Source: Polytrichum commune (Eukaryota; Streptophyta; Polytrichopsida; Polytrichales; Polytrichaceae). Taken from it: 64,000 nt of DNA. How positions within the stretch are numbered: position 1 is the first letter of the stretch; every line of letters begins with the position of its first letter. The stretch covers positions 8,684,501 to 8,748,500 of the forward strand of contig OX485808.1 in assembly GCA_950295325.1 (NCBI GenBank). Reading direction: 5' to 3'. The translations under genes and the position numbers were made by a program. The notes below the pieces were generated by a model, which did not search any database, had not been told where the DNA came from, and worked only from the letters and a program-made list of their open reading frames with translations. This document shows positions 32,146 through 44,411 of this stretch, piece by piece.

Positions 32146-34091
32146 GGCTTAACCCTAGAACTCCGGAGGTTTTTTTGGATGTGTTTTAGTGCTTACGGTG
32201 GCAAAGTGCAAGGCTCACACATCAAATATCCGGCATGACATTTGGGCACAATCGGTCTAGAATCTAGATCCTAGTATTTCCAAGCCCAACGACTGGTCAC
32301 AAGTTGACACCTTTCGGGTTTCCTTTACGAAATTGGGGAATATTCTTCTAGATTCCCCAAAACGCACCGGTAATTTTTCTAGAGACTTGAATTTGAACCG
32401 GTTAATTTCTCGAATCTCAACCGGCTCATATCGTCCGGTTCTCTGCCTTCATTGCCTACCATGCAATTTTGTTTATCTTGCTGGCAATTGTTAGTGGCAA
32501 TGCCCATAATTGCCAAGTTTTTTTGGTTCGACAATGATAAGTCTACTTACGGTATTATACTTGTTTGTAATATGGGAGAAGGCCCTCTATTCCGGGGACA
32601 AAGAAAATAATTATAATATTGATGGTAGTAATTCTCAATTGTTGAAACGTGTTCATTGTACATTGGCTGGAGACCACTTGATTCTCATGTGGAAACTACA
32701 CAAAACATGGTATTTAGTGTCACCAATTGTATATGTCTTGCTTAGTACTAATTGAAAAGCATCCGTGTAGTGTCACTAACACTAAATATAAACCTAGCAT
32801 TACTTGTCATTCCTTGTAAATAAAAAGTCTGGGCATTATAGATTTACAGTGTTGAAATTACTGTCACTTACTAAGTGATCTTTCATCTAATTTTGAATCA
32901 ATCATGGCAATATTTCATTACATAAATGTTAGGGTGTAGAATACACCAAACGAAAAGTGGATGAACTAAAAGTAAGTTGGGACGGTAGTATTACACCGTT
33001 CATGGTATTTAGTGTCACATGCACTATTTGCAAAGGGCCTAAACTAGATGCCTTGGGGTCTCAAAGTGTCACACCCGCTAGTTGCCAATACGATTCCATT
33101 CGTCAACGTAAGTAACTTCTTCAAGTGAAAGAATAACTTCATTATGACATTTAGAGTAGCACATTCGGATACATTAGATGATAGTCTTGCATTTTAGTAT
33201 GCAAGGGGGAGATATCTTTGAGCATACTAATGGGAAGTTTCATTTGTGCACACTTTGGTTAACCTGTAGACCATTGTGTAACATAGGCATGCACAACCTG
33301 ATACTATTGAATGTCATACTCATGCCAAGATATTAGTAAGTGCACTTGAATGCCAAGTGTCATGAGGTGACACTTATGGTGAAGTTGTTAATCATCACAG
33401 TAACCTAGCATACGCCTCAAAATAGGGTAAGTGACACTAAATACCATAAACAATGCAATTGTAAACTTATTCATAAGAAATGTCATAAGAAAAGTTGCCA
33501 CAATGACATAAAATACCGCATTATGACACTATATACAATATTTAGTGTCGTATATATAGATGACTTAGAGATGAACTTGTTGTGTGATGTTGAATCAATG
33601 CGTACTAAGAGTTGGGTTGAAGTTTTAATGTTATACTTGTATATTTTGTAATTGCAAGACCTGAAATGTTGGATTATGAGTTGATTCAATCTTGAATGAA
33701 TCTGAATCAACTCAACGTTGAGTTCAGGGGTTTAGGGTCGTCCTCTTCGATTGGAGAGATTCACAAGACATAAGATATGTAGGCCTTGTGTGATCACTCT
33801 CCTTGATTGAACACAAAATATACGAGTGGTATATAACAAGGCTTATAGTTAAGAACGAACATGAAACATACACATGTTACGATGAAATGTGCTCAAAATA
33901 TAAAACACCATTGTATGTTCAATAATAAACATAAATTGGACAAATCTATTTGATTGTTCAAAGTGTAAAAGAAGCTTCACTTTGTCTTATAACTTTTGCA
34001 TTTCAACTCTGATCATGAAACTTTGAATGGCAATCTTCGTCATTTGCATTCGCTTACCAAATTAAAAACAATTCCCGTTGTTCATTGTTAT
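32146..34091. other. GST 3' flank and AT-rich intergenic DNA
   Basis: The first 300 bases are the GST 3' region and resemble 18285-18332 plus 19423-19560. From about 32700 to 33560 the word AGTGTCAC or its complement recurs, often as GGTATTTAGTGTCAC or GTGACACTAAATACC, as if several copies of a miniature element ended here. No gene is recognised. Confidence 0.5.
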
Positions 34092-34462
34092 TTTGCATTC
34101 TTTGCCTTCTCGTTGTTCATTGGTTCCTCTTCATTATGTGTTTAACTACAAGCCTCGATGTTGATGATTTTTGTGGTCTTACGTTACAGTCCCTCAAAGC
34201 TTGAAGCAAGTAGTGTCGGTTCTTCTCTAGTCTTTAACTATTGTACATCGAAGCAAGTAATACAAAGCCAATGTAGTTGGAGTGCACAATCTCATGGATT
34301 CGGGAGTAAGGTGTGGTTGTGGATTTGATTATGTATTGTTCTTTGTGAAATAAAGTTACATAGTTCATGAATTTGATTTTGTGAAGTTGGGAATATGGGC
34401 ACCAAATCATGGCATTATTCACAACATGTACTGAAAATGGTTAAACGTTCAAGATAAATTAA

Positions 34463-35456
34463 GGGGATCGCTATTTCCACACCTTTTTCGGCTAGATTCA
34501 CACCTTTTTGCCGGTTCGGTTGCCGTGTCACTGAGGCGCTATATATGAGATTCTTCATGGTGTATCCGGACCGTTGATCCACCAAGGCCCATCCAAGGGC
34601 CTCAATGATCCTAGGTGGCGGTGGGGTGGGGGGCGGGGGTGGTGCTTACCACCAAGGCGGGGTGGGGCCGTGGGCCTCATGTATTTTTTGGGGAGGGCGG
34701 ATTTAGGGTGGTGTCGGGCCTAGTGGCTAGGCGGGCCCAGTGGTTAGGCCTACTTATTATATAACTAGTTGGTTACCCTTACTCTACTTACTAAATAACT
34801 AGTTGGTTAGCCTTACTCTACTTACTAAATGACTAGTTGGTTACCCTTATTCTACTTACTAAATGACTAGTTGGTTACCCTTACTCTACTTACTAAATGA
34901 CTAGTTGGTTACCCTTACTCTACTTACTAAATAACTAGTTGGTTACCCTTACTTATTACTTAATAGTAATAATAGTTGGTTTTTACTTATTACTTGAAGT
35001 TAGGTATGGACACCTATAAGTGTTGAGATATAATAAGATTACACTATCGTACTTAGTGTCACCTACATTACATAATCTATGTATCATCCCTAACAACTAG
35101 TCATTTAGTAAGTAGAGTAAGGCTAACCAACTAGTTATTTAGTAAGTAGGCCTAGCCACTGGGCCCGCCTAGCCACTAGGCCCGACACCACCCTAAATCT
35201 GGCCTCCCCAAAAAAGACATGAGGCCCACGGCCCCACCCCGCCTTGGTGGCAAGCACCACCCCCGCCCCCACCCCACCGCCACCTAGGATCATTGAGGCC
35301 CTTGGATGGGCCTTGGTGGATGAACGGTCCGGATACACCATGAAGAATCTCATATATAGCGCCTCAGTGACACGGCAACCGAACCGGCAAAAAGGTGTGA
35401 ATCTAGCCAAAAAAGGTGTGAATCTAGCCAAAAAAGGTGTGGAAATAGCGATCCCC
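34463..35456. mobile_element. Foldback element, 994 bp, long inverted arms
   Basis: The arms begin GGGGATCGCTATTTCCACACC and mirror each other for about 300 bp, through GCCGGTTCGGTTGCCGTG, TATATGAGATTCTTCATGG and GGCCCGCCTAGCCACTAGG-type blocks. Flanks TAAATTAA (34455-34462) and TAAATTAA (35457-35464) give an 8-bp duplication; copy A at about 9672 reads AGATAAATTAATTGTC, the empty site. Because the end is A/T-ambiguous, a 6-bp duplication with a TIR beginning AGGGG is also possible. No transposase. ORFs in the arms are by-products of the palindrome. Confidence 0.85.
34773..34942 (+). repeat. 34-bp tandem repeat, five copies, inside the foldback
   Basis: Five near-identical 34-bp units beginning TTACCCTTACTCTACTTACT and ending ACTAGTTGG. 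One or two inverted units occur in the opposite arm (about 35095-35150), so only the left arm expanded. Confidence 0.85.
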
Positions 35457-36183
35457 TAAATTAATTGTCTATATAGTGAACTTGGTTCACGATTCCAATG
35501 AAGTTGGTAGAACCTATTGCTGAATTGGTTTGTAAAATCATGAAATTGAGTTTGCACTTTTGTGAATTCATCTTACCAGAGGAGTAACATCTTTGTTGGC
35601 TCAATCGACCTCAAAGTTAGATTCCAAGACTAGACAAGAGTTTGCCTAACATGGGAAGGCAAGGCATGTGCAAATAAATGATCTAAGACTTATGTGGTCA
35701 CTCACGATGTGCAATTTTTTTTAAACATGATATTGTCATGTTTAAAATATAATATTTTGAACATATTATGTAATTGCCAATGTATAATGCATGATGTGCA
35801 TTATAATTCGTGATTAAAAAAAACACTTGTATTTAAGAAAAATAATGAGAAAAAATAAGTGTTGCAATGAGATTGGACTATGTGCTCTGCTTATACACAT
35901 CAATATAGGTTCAATAGTTAACACAATTGGAAGTGCCTATACTAGGGCTACATATATTATAGTGAGTGGGCATCCTTTCCAACAAGTCCTAGGGACACAA
36001 AGGTCAAAGCCATGCTTGTGGTCATGGCTCAACACTAAAAAGGTTGTGGCAATGAGATTATTTTCCCATGGCCCTCGGTGATTAGGGTAAATATGCTATT
36101 AATGTGTGATTGGAGTTAAAATTCGAGTGAAGTATTTTTAGCCAACTATTATTTTAAAGATAGTACTCTATAGGTAAACACTA

Positions 36184-37312
36184 GGAGGAGGCTAAATCCC
36201 CTATAGTAATGCACAGCTGGCTCACGCGTGGCCACCGTGGCACGTGGGCCCCGTGGCGGTGCCTAGCCCATTTTACCCCCCCCCCCCCATGATAACAAAT
36301 ACGGCGGTAACTCGCTAACGCCCGGGACACTGCGTAGTGTCCCAAACCCTAGTTGCTAGAACACTGCAACGACGGAACACTAATGTGTGTGGGCATGGTT
36401 GCTTGACTACAAATCCCATATTGAGTGCACTTCACCTTCAAGGTCTAAATCCAATATATATGTGCACTTCCAATTAGTAAATAAGCAATTGATTGAGATT
36501 TCATTCCGGAAGTGAAACCACCAATGAAGCACGTAATTAACTTGGAGGTCAAAAATGTTACAAAATCCTTGTTAATATTGAGGTTATCATTTGAAATTGT
36601 CTTTGTCATTCTAAAATGACACTTAAATTAGTGTGTTGATTTAATATGTATATTTTAGGGTATTTTAGGTAATGCCGTCTACTTTCACAAGAATTCATAT
36701 GAAATTAATTGTAAAATGTACTTATTGGAATTAATTAATCACTGGAATTACATTCAATCACACTTAAATAGTTTGAATGCGTATGAATACTTGTGAATGT
36801 AGACAACATTACCTAAAATATCATAAAATATACATATTAAATCAACAAACAAATTTAGATGTCATTTTAGGATGACAAAGACAATTTCAAATGATAAGTC
36901 ATAAAAATTATAACCTCAATATTAACAAGGATTTTGTAACGTTTTTGACCTCCAAGTTAATTACGTGCTTCATTGATGGTTTCACTTCCGGAATGAAATC
37001 CCAATCAATTGGTTATTTACTAATTGGAAGTGCACATATAGATTGGATTGAGACCTTGAAAATGAAGTGCACTCAATATGGGATTTGTAGTCAAGCGGCC
37101 ATGCCCACACACATTAGTGTTCCAGCGTTGCAGTGTTCCGGCAACTGAGGTACGGGACACTGCGCAGTGTCCCGAGCGTTTGCGAGTTACTGCCGTATTT
37201 GTTTTTCGGGGGGTGGGGGTAAAAATGGGCTAGGCTTCGCCACGGGGCCCACGTGCCACGGTGGCCATGCATGAGCTAGTTCTGCATTACTACAGGGGAT
37301 TTAGCCTCCTCC
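36184..37312. mobile_element. Long-TIR MULE-like element, copy B
   Basis: Begins GGAGGAGGCTAAATCCCC and ends with its reverse complement, flanked by perfect 9-bp duplications TAAACACTA (36175-36183 and 37313-37321). Nearly the whole element is an inverted repeat: an inner pair (CACCAATGAAGCACGTAATTAACTTGG near 36520 and its complement near 36975) continues the palindrome around a small central loop. Copy A lacks this inner ~440 bp but holds the hAT insertion. Confidence 0.82.
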
Positions 37313-37321
37313 TAAACACTA

Positions 37322-38993
37322 AGCTCCGGGATCAAGGCATCGCGTTGATTTTAGAAGCGCTTCTATATGCTAGGTTGCAAACCGCAATGAAGGGGTTTCT
37401 ATCATATATACATATATATATATATATATATAGTTTGGTACGTACTTAGTGAGCCGTGAGGGCAACCAAGTAAGTGGGTGCCAAAATACATATGATAGAA
37501 TCCCCTCCTTGTTTGCTACCTAGCATGAAGTCTTTCCATTGAGGGGTTGACCACACCAACCACTTTTGGCACCATCAGTCAGCATCTCTAGCTATAATAG
37601 TGTGAAAAGTGGTGGGCATCTACTTTTGAACATAATCCCCAACAATTTCACGGCTAGAACCAGGCGGAAAGTTTGGTGTGATCCGGGCATGAGTCGGTTG
37701 CCATCTGCTTCATAACATTAGTCTCGCTTCCAAGCCATTTCTAAGATGAAGCTGGCATCGTTCTCGTCTCTGAGGTAATTAATGACATTAGCTTAGCGCT
37801 CTAGATGCAAGGCCATGGGCCACCCAACTCACCAAGGAGGTTGGGTAATGTTATGTTAAGTCAAGTCACTTCTGTGGCGTATCTACTTCAAACATATTCA
37901 AGAAAACATAGGAAGAAGAAGATGAGATGCCACCACAAGCCTTGATTTATAGTGTTGCTTCCTCATCCATAGATAGTTCCCAAAATGGACATCACGAGAA
38001 CTGTAGAGACCTTGAAGATTATTGCATCTTTTCAAGGTGAACGCCTGAAACATGCATACACAAGCTGACCTAAACCTACTCTTCCCCAAAGGTTCCCACA
38101 TGGTTGGTTGAAAATATTCAGTTCACCACTATGACTAGGTGGACTATAGCTTAGTGGTAAAGGACATAAAAAATTGAGTGCAAGGACGGTTCCCCATCTG
38201 AGCATTATTCCAATCCTAAGCAACTTAAGTTCACATTGAGTGCATTACACAAGAGCACCCCATATATGACTCGATATCATGGATCCTCGTATCAATATTG
38301 CACAAGATGACCTGGTTATATATTGGAAAGATAGGAGACAATGAAAGTAGACAAGAAATTACATGCATATTTGTTGTGTTAAAAACCAATGGAGACCCTA
38401 CACATGAGCTCCCCATGGGAATTATGGTTGAGAGGAGGGTTCCTCAATTGAAGGAGGATTACTTGTTTAAAAAGTCCCACATGCATGTGTTCATTGAGGA
38501 GCTCTTGTCCCAAGGAGAGAAGTGTAAAGAAAACAAGATGATGTCTTCACCACGGAGCTTAGTGTTTATCCTAAAAGTAACTACCTTCAAAAGAGTTAGA
38601 ACTCTCAATGTCCGGCACCTCCAAGCTCTCAATCCAAAGTGTGAACATGCCATAACACTATGGTGTAGAGCAAACCATGACCGAACCTAGAGGGGGTTTG
38701 ACGCAATAGGTACCATCCTAGGTGAGGTAATCCTCAACCTTACCTCCAAATCCTCAATAGCCCAAATGAGGTAGTTTAAGGTAGAAATACCATAACCCAT
38801 TAACCACCCTCTAGCCATGCACTAAACTGCCGTCATAATGGTGAAGTGCCATTTCTGAAACAAATCATGGCTCGGGAACAACTTCAATGCGTGCACACTT
38901 AGTGTAGCCAATGGGAGTCAAGTGTTATTATACTCATGAGGTAACCGATTTAGGCGATGTTCTATATGGAAATGCGGATTACCATGTTCGGTG
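37322..38993. other. Copy B intergenic DNA with TA microsatellite
   Basis: Equivalent to 11898-13420 in copy A. An extra segment at about 37397-37540, with a TA run (about 37405-37431) and its own flanks, is not in copy A. No gene is recognised; the opposing ORFs at 37898-38101 and 38298-38690 resemble nothing known. Confidence 0.4.
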
Positions 38994-39002
38994 TAGGCAG
39001 AA

Positions 39003-39580
39003 CCCTAACATTACTGGACCCAAAGGTCTTTACTGCGTTTCGGAAATCAAGGCTCTGCAGGACGCTGTCAGATGGGACCATGGTATCTGCGTAGAATCAC
39101 GAACAGGGCCCCCCACGCAGGGGAAGCCGGTGCCAACCTCCCCGGGCCGCGTCTGCTACCCTGTTAGCTCTCAGCCAGCCTATCGTCCACGCAAGCTGAC
39201 ACGCTGGCCTCCACGGTGGACAACCGTTGGACGTAACAGGTCATTCCCAACTGCCGAGGTTACAGCCATCCATCATGGCATTGCAATGGATGGACTATCA
39301 TGTGGATCCTCCCCCTAAACCATCCATCATGTGGGTGGTATCCCATCGACCTCGGGGATCGCGCTCTCCATACTGTTTCAAAAAATGCCCTCCGCCACCC
39401 CCCTTCATTCTTTGTAACCTGCTCTTCATCATACACCCTGGATTTCTGCCGCCATGGGCCGCGATGCGATTGAAGCAATGATGGAGTGAAGGGTGCAGGA
39501 TCGTCGCACAGTGAGGTCAGGGTTTTCGATCACAGTGGGTACAGCGATGGCGAGCGACAAGACTTCCGGGTTTTTTGAAG
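39003..39580 (+). repeat. Left terminal inverted repeat of the MULE
   Basis: Matches 49307-49887 in reverse complement from the first base to GACAAGACTTCCGGGTTTTTT. The open frames in it are mirrored on the other strand of the right TIR, which explains why they look conserved; they are not treated as genes. Inner words CGTAACAGGTC and GAGGTTACAGCC are present. Confidence 0.88.
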
Positions 39581-40580
39581 GGTGTAATGAGTCATCAGGT
39601 CGCCTTGATCGTAACTTACACATTTGCTGCCGCCATGGAGGTTGATGCGATTCAACCAAGGCGATTGCACAATGATGCGGAGATTGTTTGCGGGCAAGAT
39701 CGCCTCAGCCACACTTAGTTTTGGAGCTCCATTTCTTTTCAAAGTTTCTTTGTTCCTGTGCTTTTGATTCATCGTAACGTAGACACTTTCGAAAGAGTCC
39801 AGAAGTTTTCCGCAATGAAATGTGTTGTTTGCATTGATGTGAAGGCAACAATGATGTACTGAAGCTATGATGACCTCGCCGACTGCTCACCCCACACATG
39901 GTCGTTATAGTCACCCCTGCTGACTGAGTTTTCCTATCATGTCTTTAGATCTGCACACTCAACTATGTTTTTTGTTTGATTGAGACCTGCTTTTACTGCG
40001 CAGTGCACATTTAGGTTGTATTTGACTATCTGGCAAGGAGTGAAGCGACTAAAACAATGATGTCCTGATGCGGTACATGCAAGATCTTCTCAGAGTGATT
40101 GCCTTGCTATGAATGTACTTCCTTCCTCCTTTAGTTGTCATTGCAGTCATGTTACACATCACATAATTGCGAAGTTTTGTAATTATGACCTCATTTCGGT
40201 CCCCAATTCTACAGGAGCAGGCGGAGCTCGGATAATCAAAGATTTAGCTTAGACCTGATTTGGACCGAATTTCATGTAAGAAAGTTGACAATTTTAGGGT
40301 GCATCGTCAGTTGAACCTTCACGGTCCTTTTGTTCTCCTTCGGTGCGAAGAAACTTGTTTACCACTGCTTTCGCTTGCACGTAGCCAAGAAGACTTACAC
40401 TAAAAGCATGTTTTAGTCTGGCCCACACTAATCATCAGCGACCCACATTAATTGTGTTGCAACCACAGGGTGACTACTAACATCGGGCGCCATATGGCAA
40501 TTTCATCTTAAAATCTTCAAGACCACTCTCTGTAATTCATATTCCTTCCAGAAGAACCAACACTTCGCCCACCGCAACAC
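39581..40580. promoter_or_regulatory. MULE 5' region upstream of the transposase
   Basis: No gene recognised. The sequence between TIR and transposase start should hold the transposase promoter. A short duplication of the TIR motif CTGCCGCCATGG...GATGCGATT is at 39628-39660. One CATGTTAC motif is at 40148-40155. Confidence 0.4.
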
Positions 40581-43500
40581 ATGGAGCTTTCGTACGAGAT
40601 TGTGTACCAGGAGGTACACAAGGCAAAGTTTCAGCGGATCCGCAATTTAGTTCAAACTCCACAGATAGGCACTTTCATGCATACATATCTTACATGGGCA
40701 TCCGACATGCGGGTGAAAGGGAGGAGGGCTGATCCCATGACTGTTGATACAGTGTCGGTTGCGTATATACCTTGGGCAAGGGTCGAGGATTTTGTGAAAG
40801 GTGAGGAGGCGCGCACTGATGCTCCCTGCAAATTTGTGTGCCAGGGTACTCCAACAAACGAGATGGGGAAACTGAAGTTCCCTCGTTGTAACAGCTACTC
40901 TGGCATCCTCAGGTGTAACATGCTATTAGCATTGCAGTGTGCATGTTCCAATGTTACAATATCTGGCCAACCATCTTCCCTGTTATATATGACTCTCACC
41001 GTTACGACCTGCTATCATCCCCACCACACAGATATCATTGTCAATATGGACCAAATGACAATGCATCGCACATACCACTGGTTACAAATGATATGTACCA
41101 GAGGAAAAGAAAACTCGACCTCAAGGGCAAATACATTCCAAATGGGAAGGGCCACACAGGTCCTCGGACATCAGCAAAGATGCGAGGATCAGGCCAACGA
41201 AGGGGATGCCAGTGTGGATTTGTGGTCAAGCAATTGTACCTACAGCCTGCAGTGGCAGAAATAACAAGATACAAGAGCAGATACTCAAGCCACCTGTCGG
41301 CAGATGTTCGTGAATTTATCATGAGCCATTTGCGATTGGAATTGTCTATCCTACAGATAATGGGCAAACATAGGAAACGCTTCATGGAAATGTGTGAGAG
41401 AGGTGAGGAGCTCACCCGGGACCTCTTCATCTCTGAGCAGAACATCCGTAACGTTGTTGGCCGCCTTGCCATAGAGACCTACAAACGCGACAACAATATT
41501 GCAAAATCTGTGCGCATGTGGGTGCAAGAAAATCATTTTCTTGTGTTCTACTACAAAGAATCGGGTGTACACATTCGTGGAGCTATCACACGGGACAATA
41601 TTCCGTTCACAATAGGCATCCAAACATCTTGGCAACAAGATATGATGCTCAAACACGGGCACAAAAAAGCCGTCTCCATTGACGCCATATTCGCGACTAA
41701 TGAGAACAAGGTTTGTGCCTATAACCATTCCCACAGCAGCATGTTACGGAGCACTTTCCCTACGTACCTTGCTCCAACGCTAATTTTTGGTGGTTTTTGT
41801 TGTTACAGTTTCCATTGTACACCTTGATGGTCTTCGATGACTGGCTAAATGGAGTGTCTGTGGCGTACATTATCACTTCTAGCTCCAAGCAACCTGATCT
41901 TCAACCTTGGATGAGGGCGCTTGCGAAGAAATTGACGTCGGTGCAAGGAGATTGGATGCCGAATGCATTCATTACAGATTGTGCCCAAGCGGAGATTGGG
42001 GGCTTGCAGTGGTATGGCCCGGAGTGAAAGTATTCTTGTGTTTGTAGCATGTTCATCGCGCATGGCTGAAACAAGCGGTAGCAAAAATAAAAGATCATGC
42101 CATTAGGGCTGGTGCGCTAAAGGGGTTGGGGCGTATTATGTATGACACAAAGTATCCTCAAGGAGATGAAATGGGGCCTTGGGCTATACGACAGTTGAAT
42201 ACTCTTATGGATAGCTTCCCTGTTGTGAGCAGTTTTTGGGCTTACTTCAACAAACAATGGGCAGACAAGACGCACATGTGGGTTGTGGGCCATCGTAACC
42301 TGCCATATGCGGGCTATGACACAAATGCAGCAATTGAAAGCTACCATTCTAACCTTAAAGCCACCTTGCGTGCATCAAAAGGTAGAGCGCATGGACGCCG
42401 TTTGAACTGGGTGATATACGAACTCACAGGGGAGATTCCCTCCCACTACTGGTACCAGGCGATGAAGAAACAACATGGGTTTGTCCCCAACTTAAAACAA
42501 TAGCAATTTGTTATAAATGCAGTGCTCAAAGCGAGAGAAATTCCTGATAGTTGTGTCACTCTCCCCATTGCAGATGACGGTCCGGCATTGGTAACGTCAA
42601 TGAACAACCCCACTAAACTGTACTCTGTGTACAACCCAGACTACGAGTGGGGTTGTTGCGATTGCGTCTGGGCACTAAAGGGGAACATATGTAAACATCA
42701 GATAAATGTTCTCATGATACTCCATCCTAACCTTGTGGATCCCTTGCAGGGACAACTGAGGGAGGTCGTGGTAACATGCTGGATCCCGTTCTTCATTTCC
42801 CAGAGGATTTCGCCGATACGGGGCCCATGTGCCCAACTCCTACGCTGTGGCGTCCTAGTGGTAGCTAGTGTGTAACACAATCTGGGGAGGACATGGAGAA
42901 ACAAGCGCGTAACCTCGCAGAGGAGTTCATGGACGCTGCCACCGGTGATCGATTTTTGTTGAAACACCTCGTGGCAGACTTGCATGTAGTTCGTGGGAAA
43001 CAACAAACGTTGTTGGCTCAAATTAAACATGGACTGGTGGAGCCATCCCAAGTAGAGGTGCACTTCCGGCCCAACGAGGATGGCAACAACATGTCCCTCA
43101 AGCGTAGGAGAGATTTCCTGGACCGTAGATAGGTGACGTCGGCCAAACGGTTTGTAACGTGCGACTGTTGCATGGCCCAGTCCATGTTACGACTTTTCCC
43201 ACATGCAGGACGACCACGGTGCCCATATAAGGGCCGGGCGTTCGTTGCAGTTGCACACTCTCCTTCCTCCTCTCTTCCGTTTTGCCCGCAACCTGGTCGG
43301 CTTCCTTGTGGTGTACCGGCTGGCGTTTTGTATGGAAGGGTTTCTTGTGCTTTTGTTTCCCTAAGCATGGCATCTCTTCACGTTACACGGGTTAGCGCTG
43401 CGGTTTGGAAGTGGTTTTGCAGGTGTCCCGAGATCATTGGACCCGTTTACGACACGTCCACCGATGAGGAGTTCTTCACACCCCCAACATCACCTCTGCC

Positions 43501-43738
43501 CTGTTCCCAGCAAGACCATGTGGCCGTAACGACGGGATCCCCCACCGCCTACATATCCCCGATGCATGGCGTGCAGAACCTGCTTTCACCATCGCAAGCG
43601 CTTCGACTTCGGCGGCGACATGCTGAAGTTGTTCGGCAACTCACATCCCCGCCCCCGGTTGTCAAACCTGCCCCACAGGCTCCACTAAAGGCATACCAAC
43701 GTCCGGTCAAGGTCTATAGGCCTAGTTGGGCTCCATAG
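40581..43738 (+). pseudogene. MULE transposase, frame-disrupted
   Basis: The first ATG reads MELSYEIVYQEVHKAKFQRI. Inferred introns 40913-41031 and 41711-41808 have GT-AG ends and keep phase. The MULE core is visible: first Asp in SIDAIF (41681), second in FITDCAQAE (41978) and Glu in NAAIESYHSNLKA (42336), followed by a SWIM-type finger, CDCVWALKGNICKH (about 42657-42700). Damage: a frame change in the G run near 42000, a TAG at 42044-42046 where the family has LWHVHRAW, a TAG at 42501-42503, and another frame change near 42750. Downstream pieces (MEKQARNLAEEF, 42893-43132; and the proline-rich 43430-43738) look like a C-terminal extension. It cannot make full-length protein without recoding. 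Confidence 0.8.
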
Positions 43739-44411
43739 TGCAACATGCTAGGCAATTGTTGTGAACATGATGTTAAAAAAGGGTTCTGAATTGGAAGTGA
43801 TTGCCGCTGCATTTTTTGTGAGGTTTGTGGCATTTCTACACTGCGTCGTAGTTGTAACATGTTTGAGCCCTTGCGCTGTAGCATGTGGGCCATAGTGACA
43901 CTCAAGTTATTTCTAGTATGTCAACTGTGTTACAAAAATAATCAATCCCCATCAACAACCCTGAATTCCAACCCGCGCGCAAACATGTGACCCAACCTCC
44001 ATGTTTTACAATGCATTCTAGCTACCCTTTACACAATGAAGGCACATGTTACTCTGCTAATGACCGAAGAGTAATCCATGCTGCTTGCACAGAACAATAA
44101 TCCATGTGGTAATCGGTGGTTGCCTTATTGTAGATATAATGGTAGAACACATAACATGTCTTGCTGCCCCTTACACCTATGGAATGCCATGTTACAAAAA
44201 TTTGGATTCAATCATCCTATGCAAGTATGTCAACAAAATGCTGCCAATGTTATACATGTTACACATTGTACACATGATCCTTGGGTGTAGATGGTATGGT
44301 GTAGATAGTGAGTATTACTAATATTGGTATTGTCTTGTATCCCCACCCTAGCACTATTGATGAATGATTCCTGCTGGCCAACTATACATGGTCCGCTGAT
44401 GTAACATGGAC
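43739..44411. other. Convergent intergenic region of the MULE, motif-rich
   Basis: Spacer between the 3' ends of the two MULE genes. It contains five of the 14 GTAACATG/CATGTTAC motifs (43854, 44045, 44188, 44255, 44401). No coding sequence is recognised; it probably includes both polyadenylation regions. Confidence 0.5.

Noticed and set aside
35135-35459. ORFs on both strands at 35135-35459
   Set aside because: They lie wholly in the inverted arm of the foldback element and have no family resemblance.
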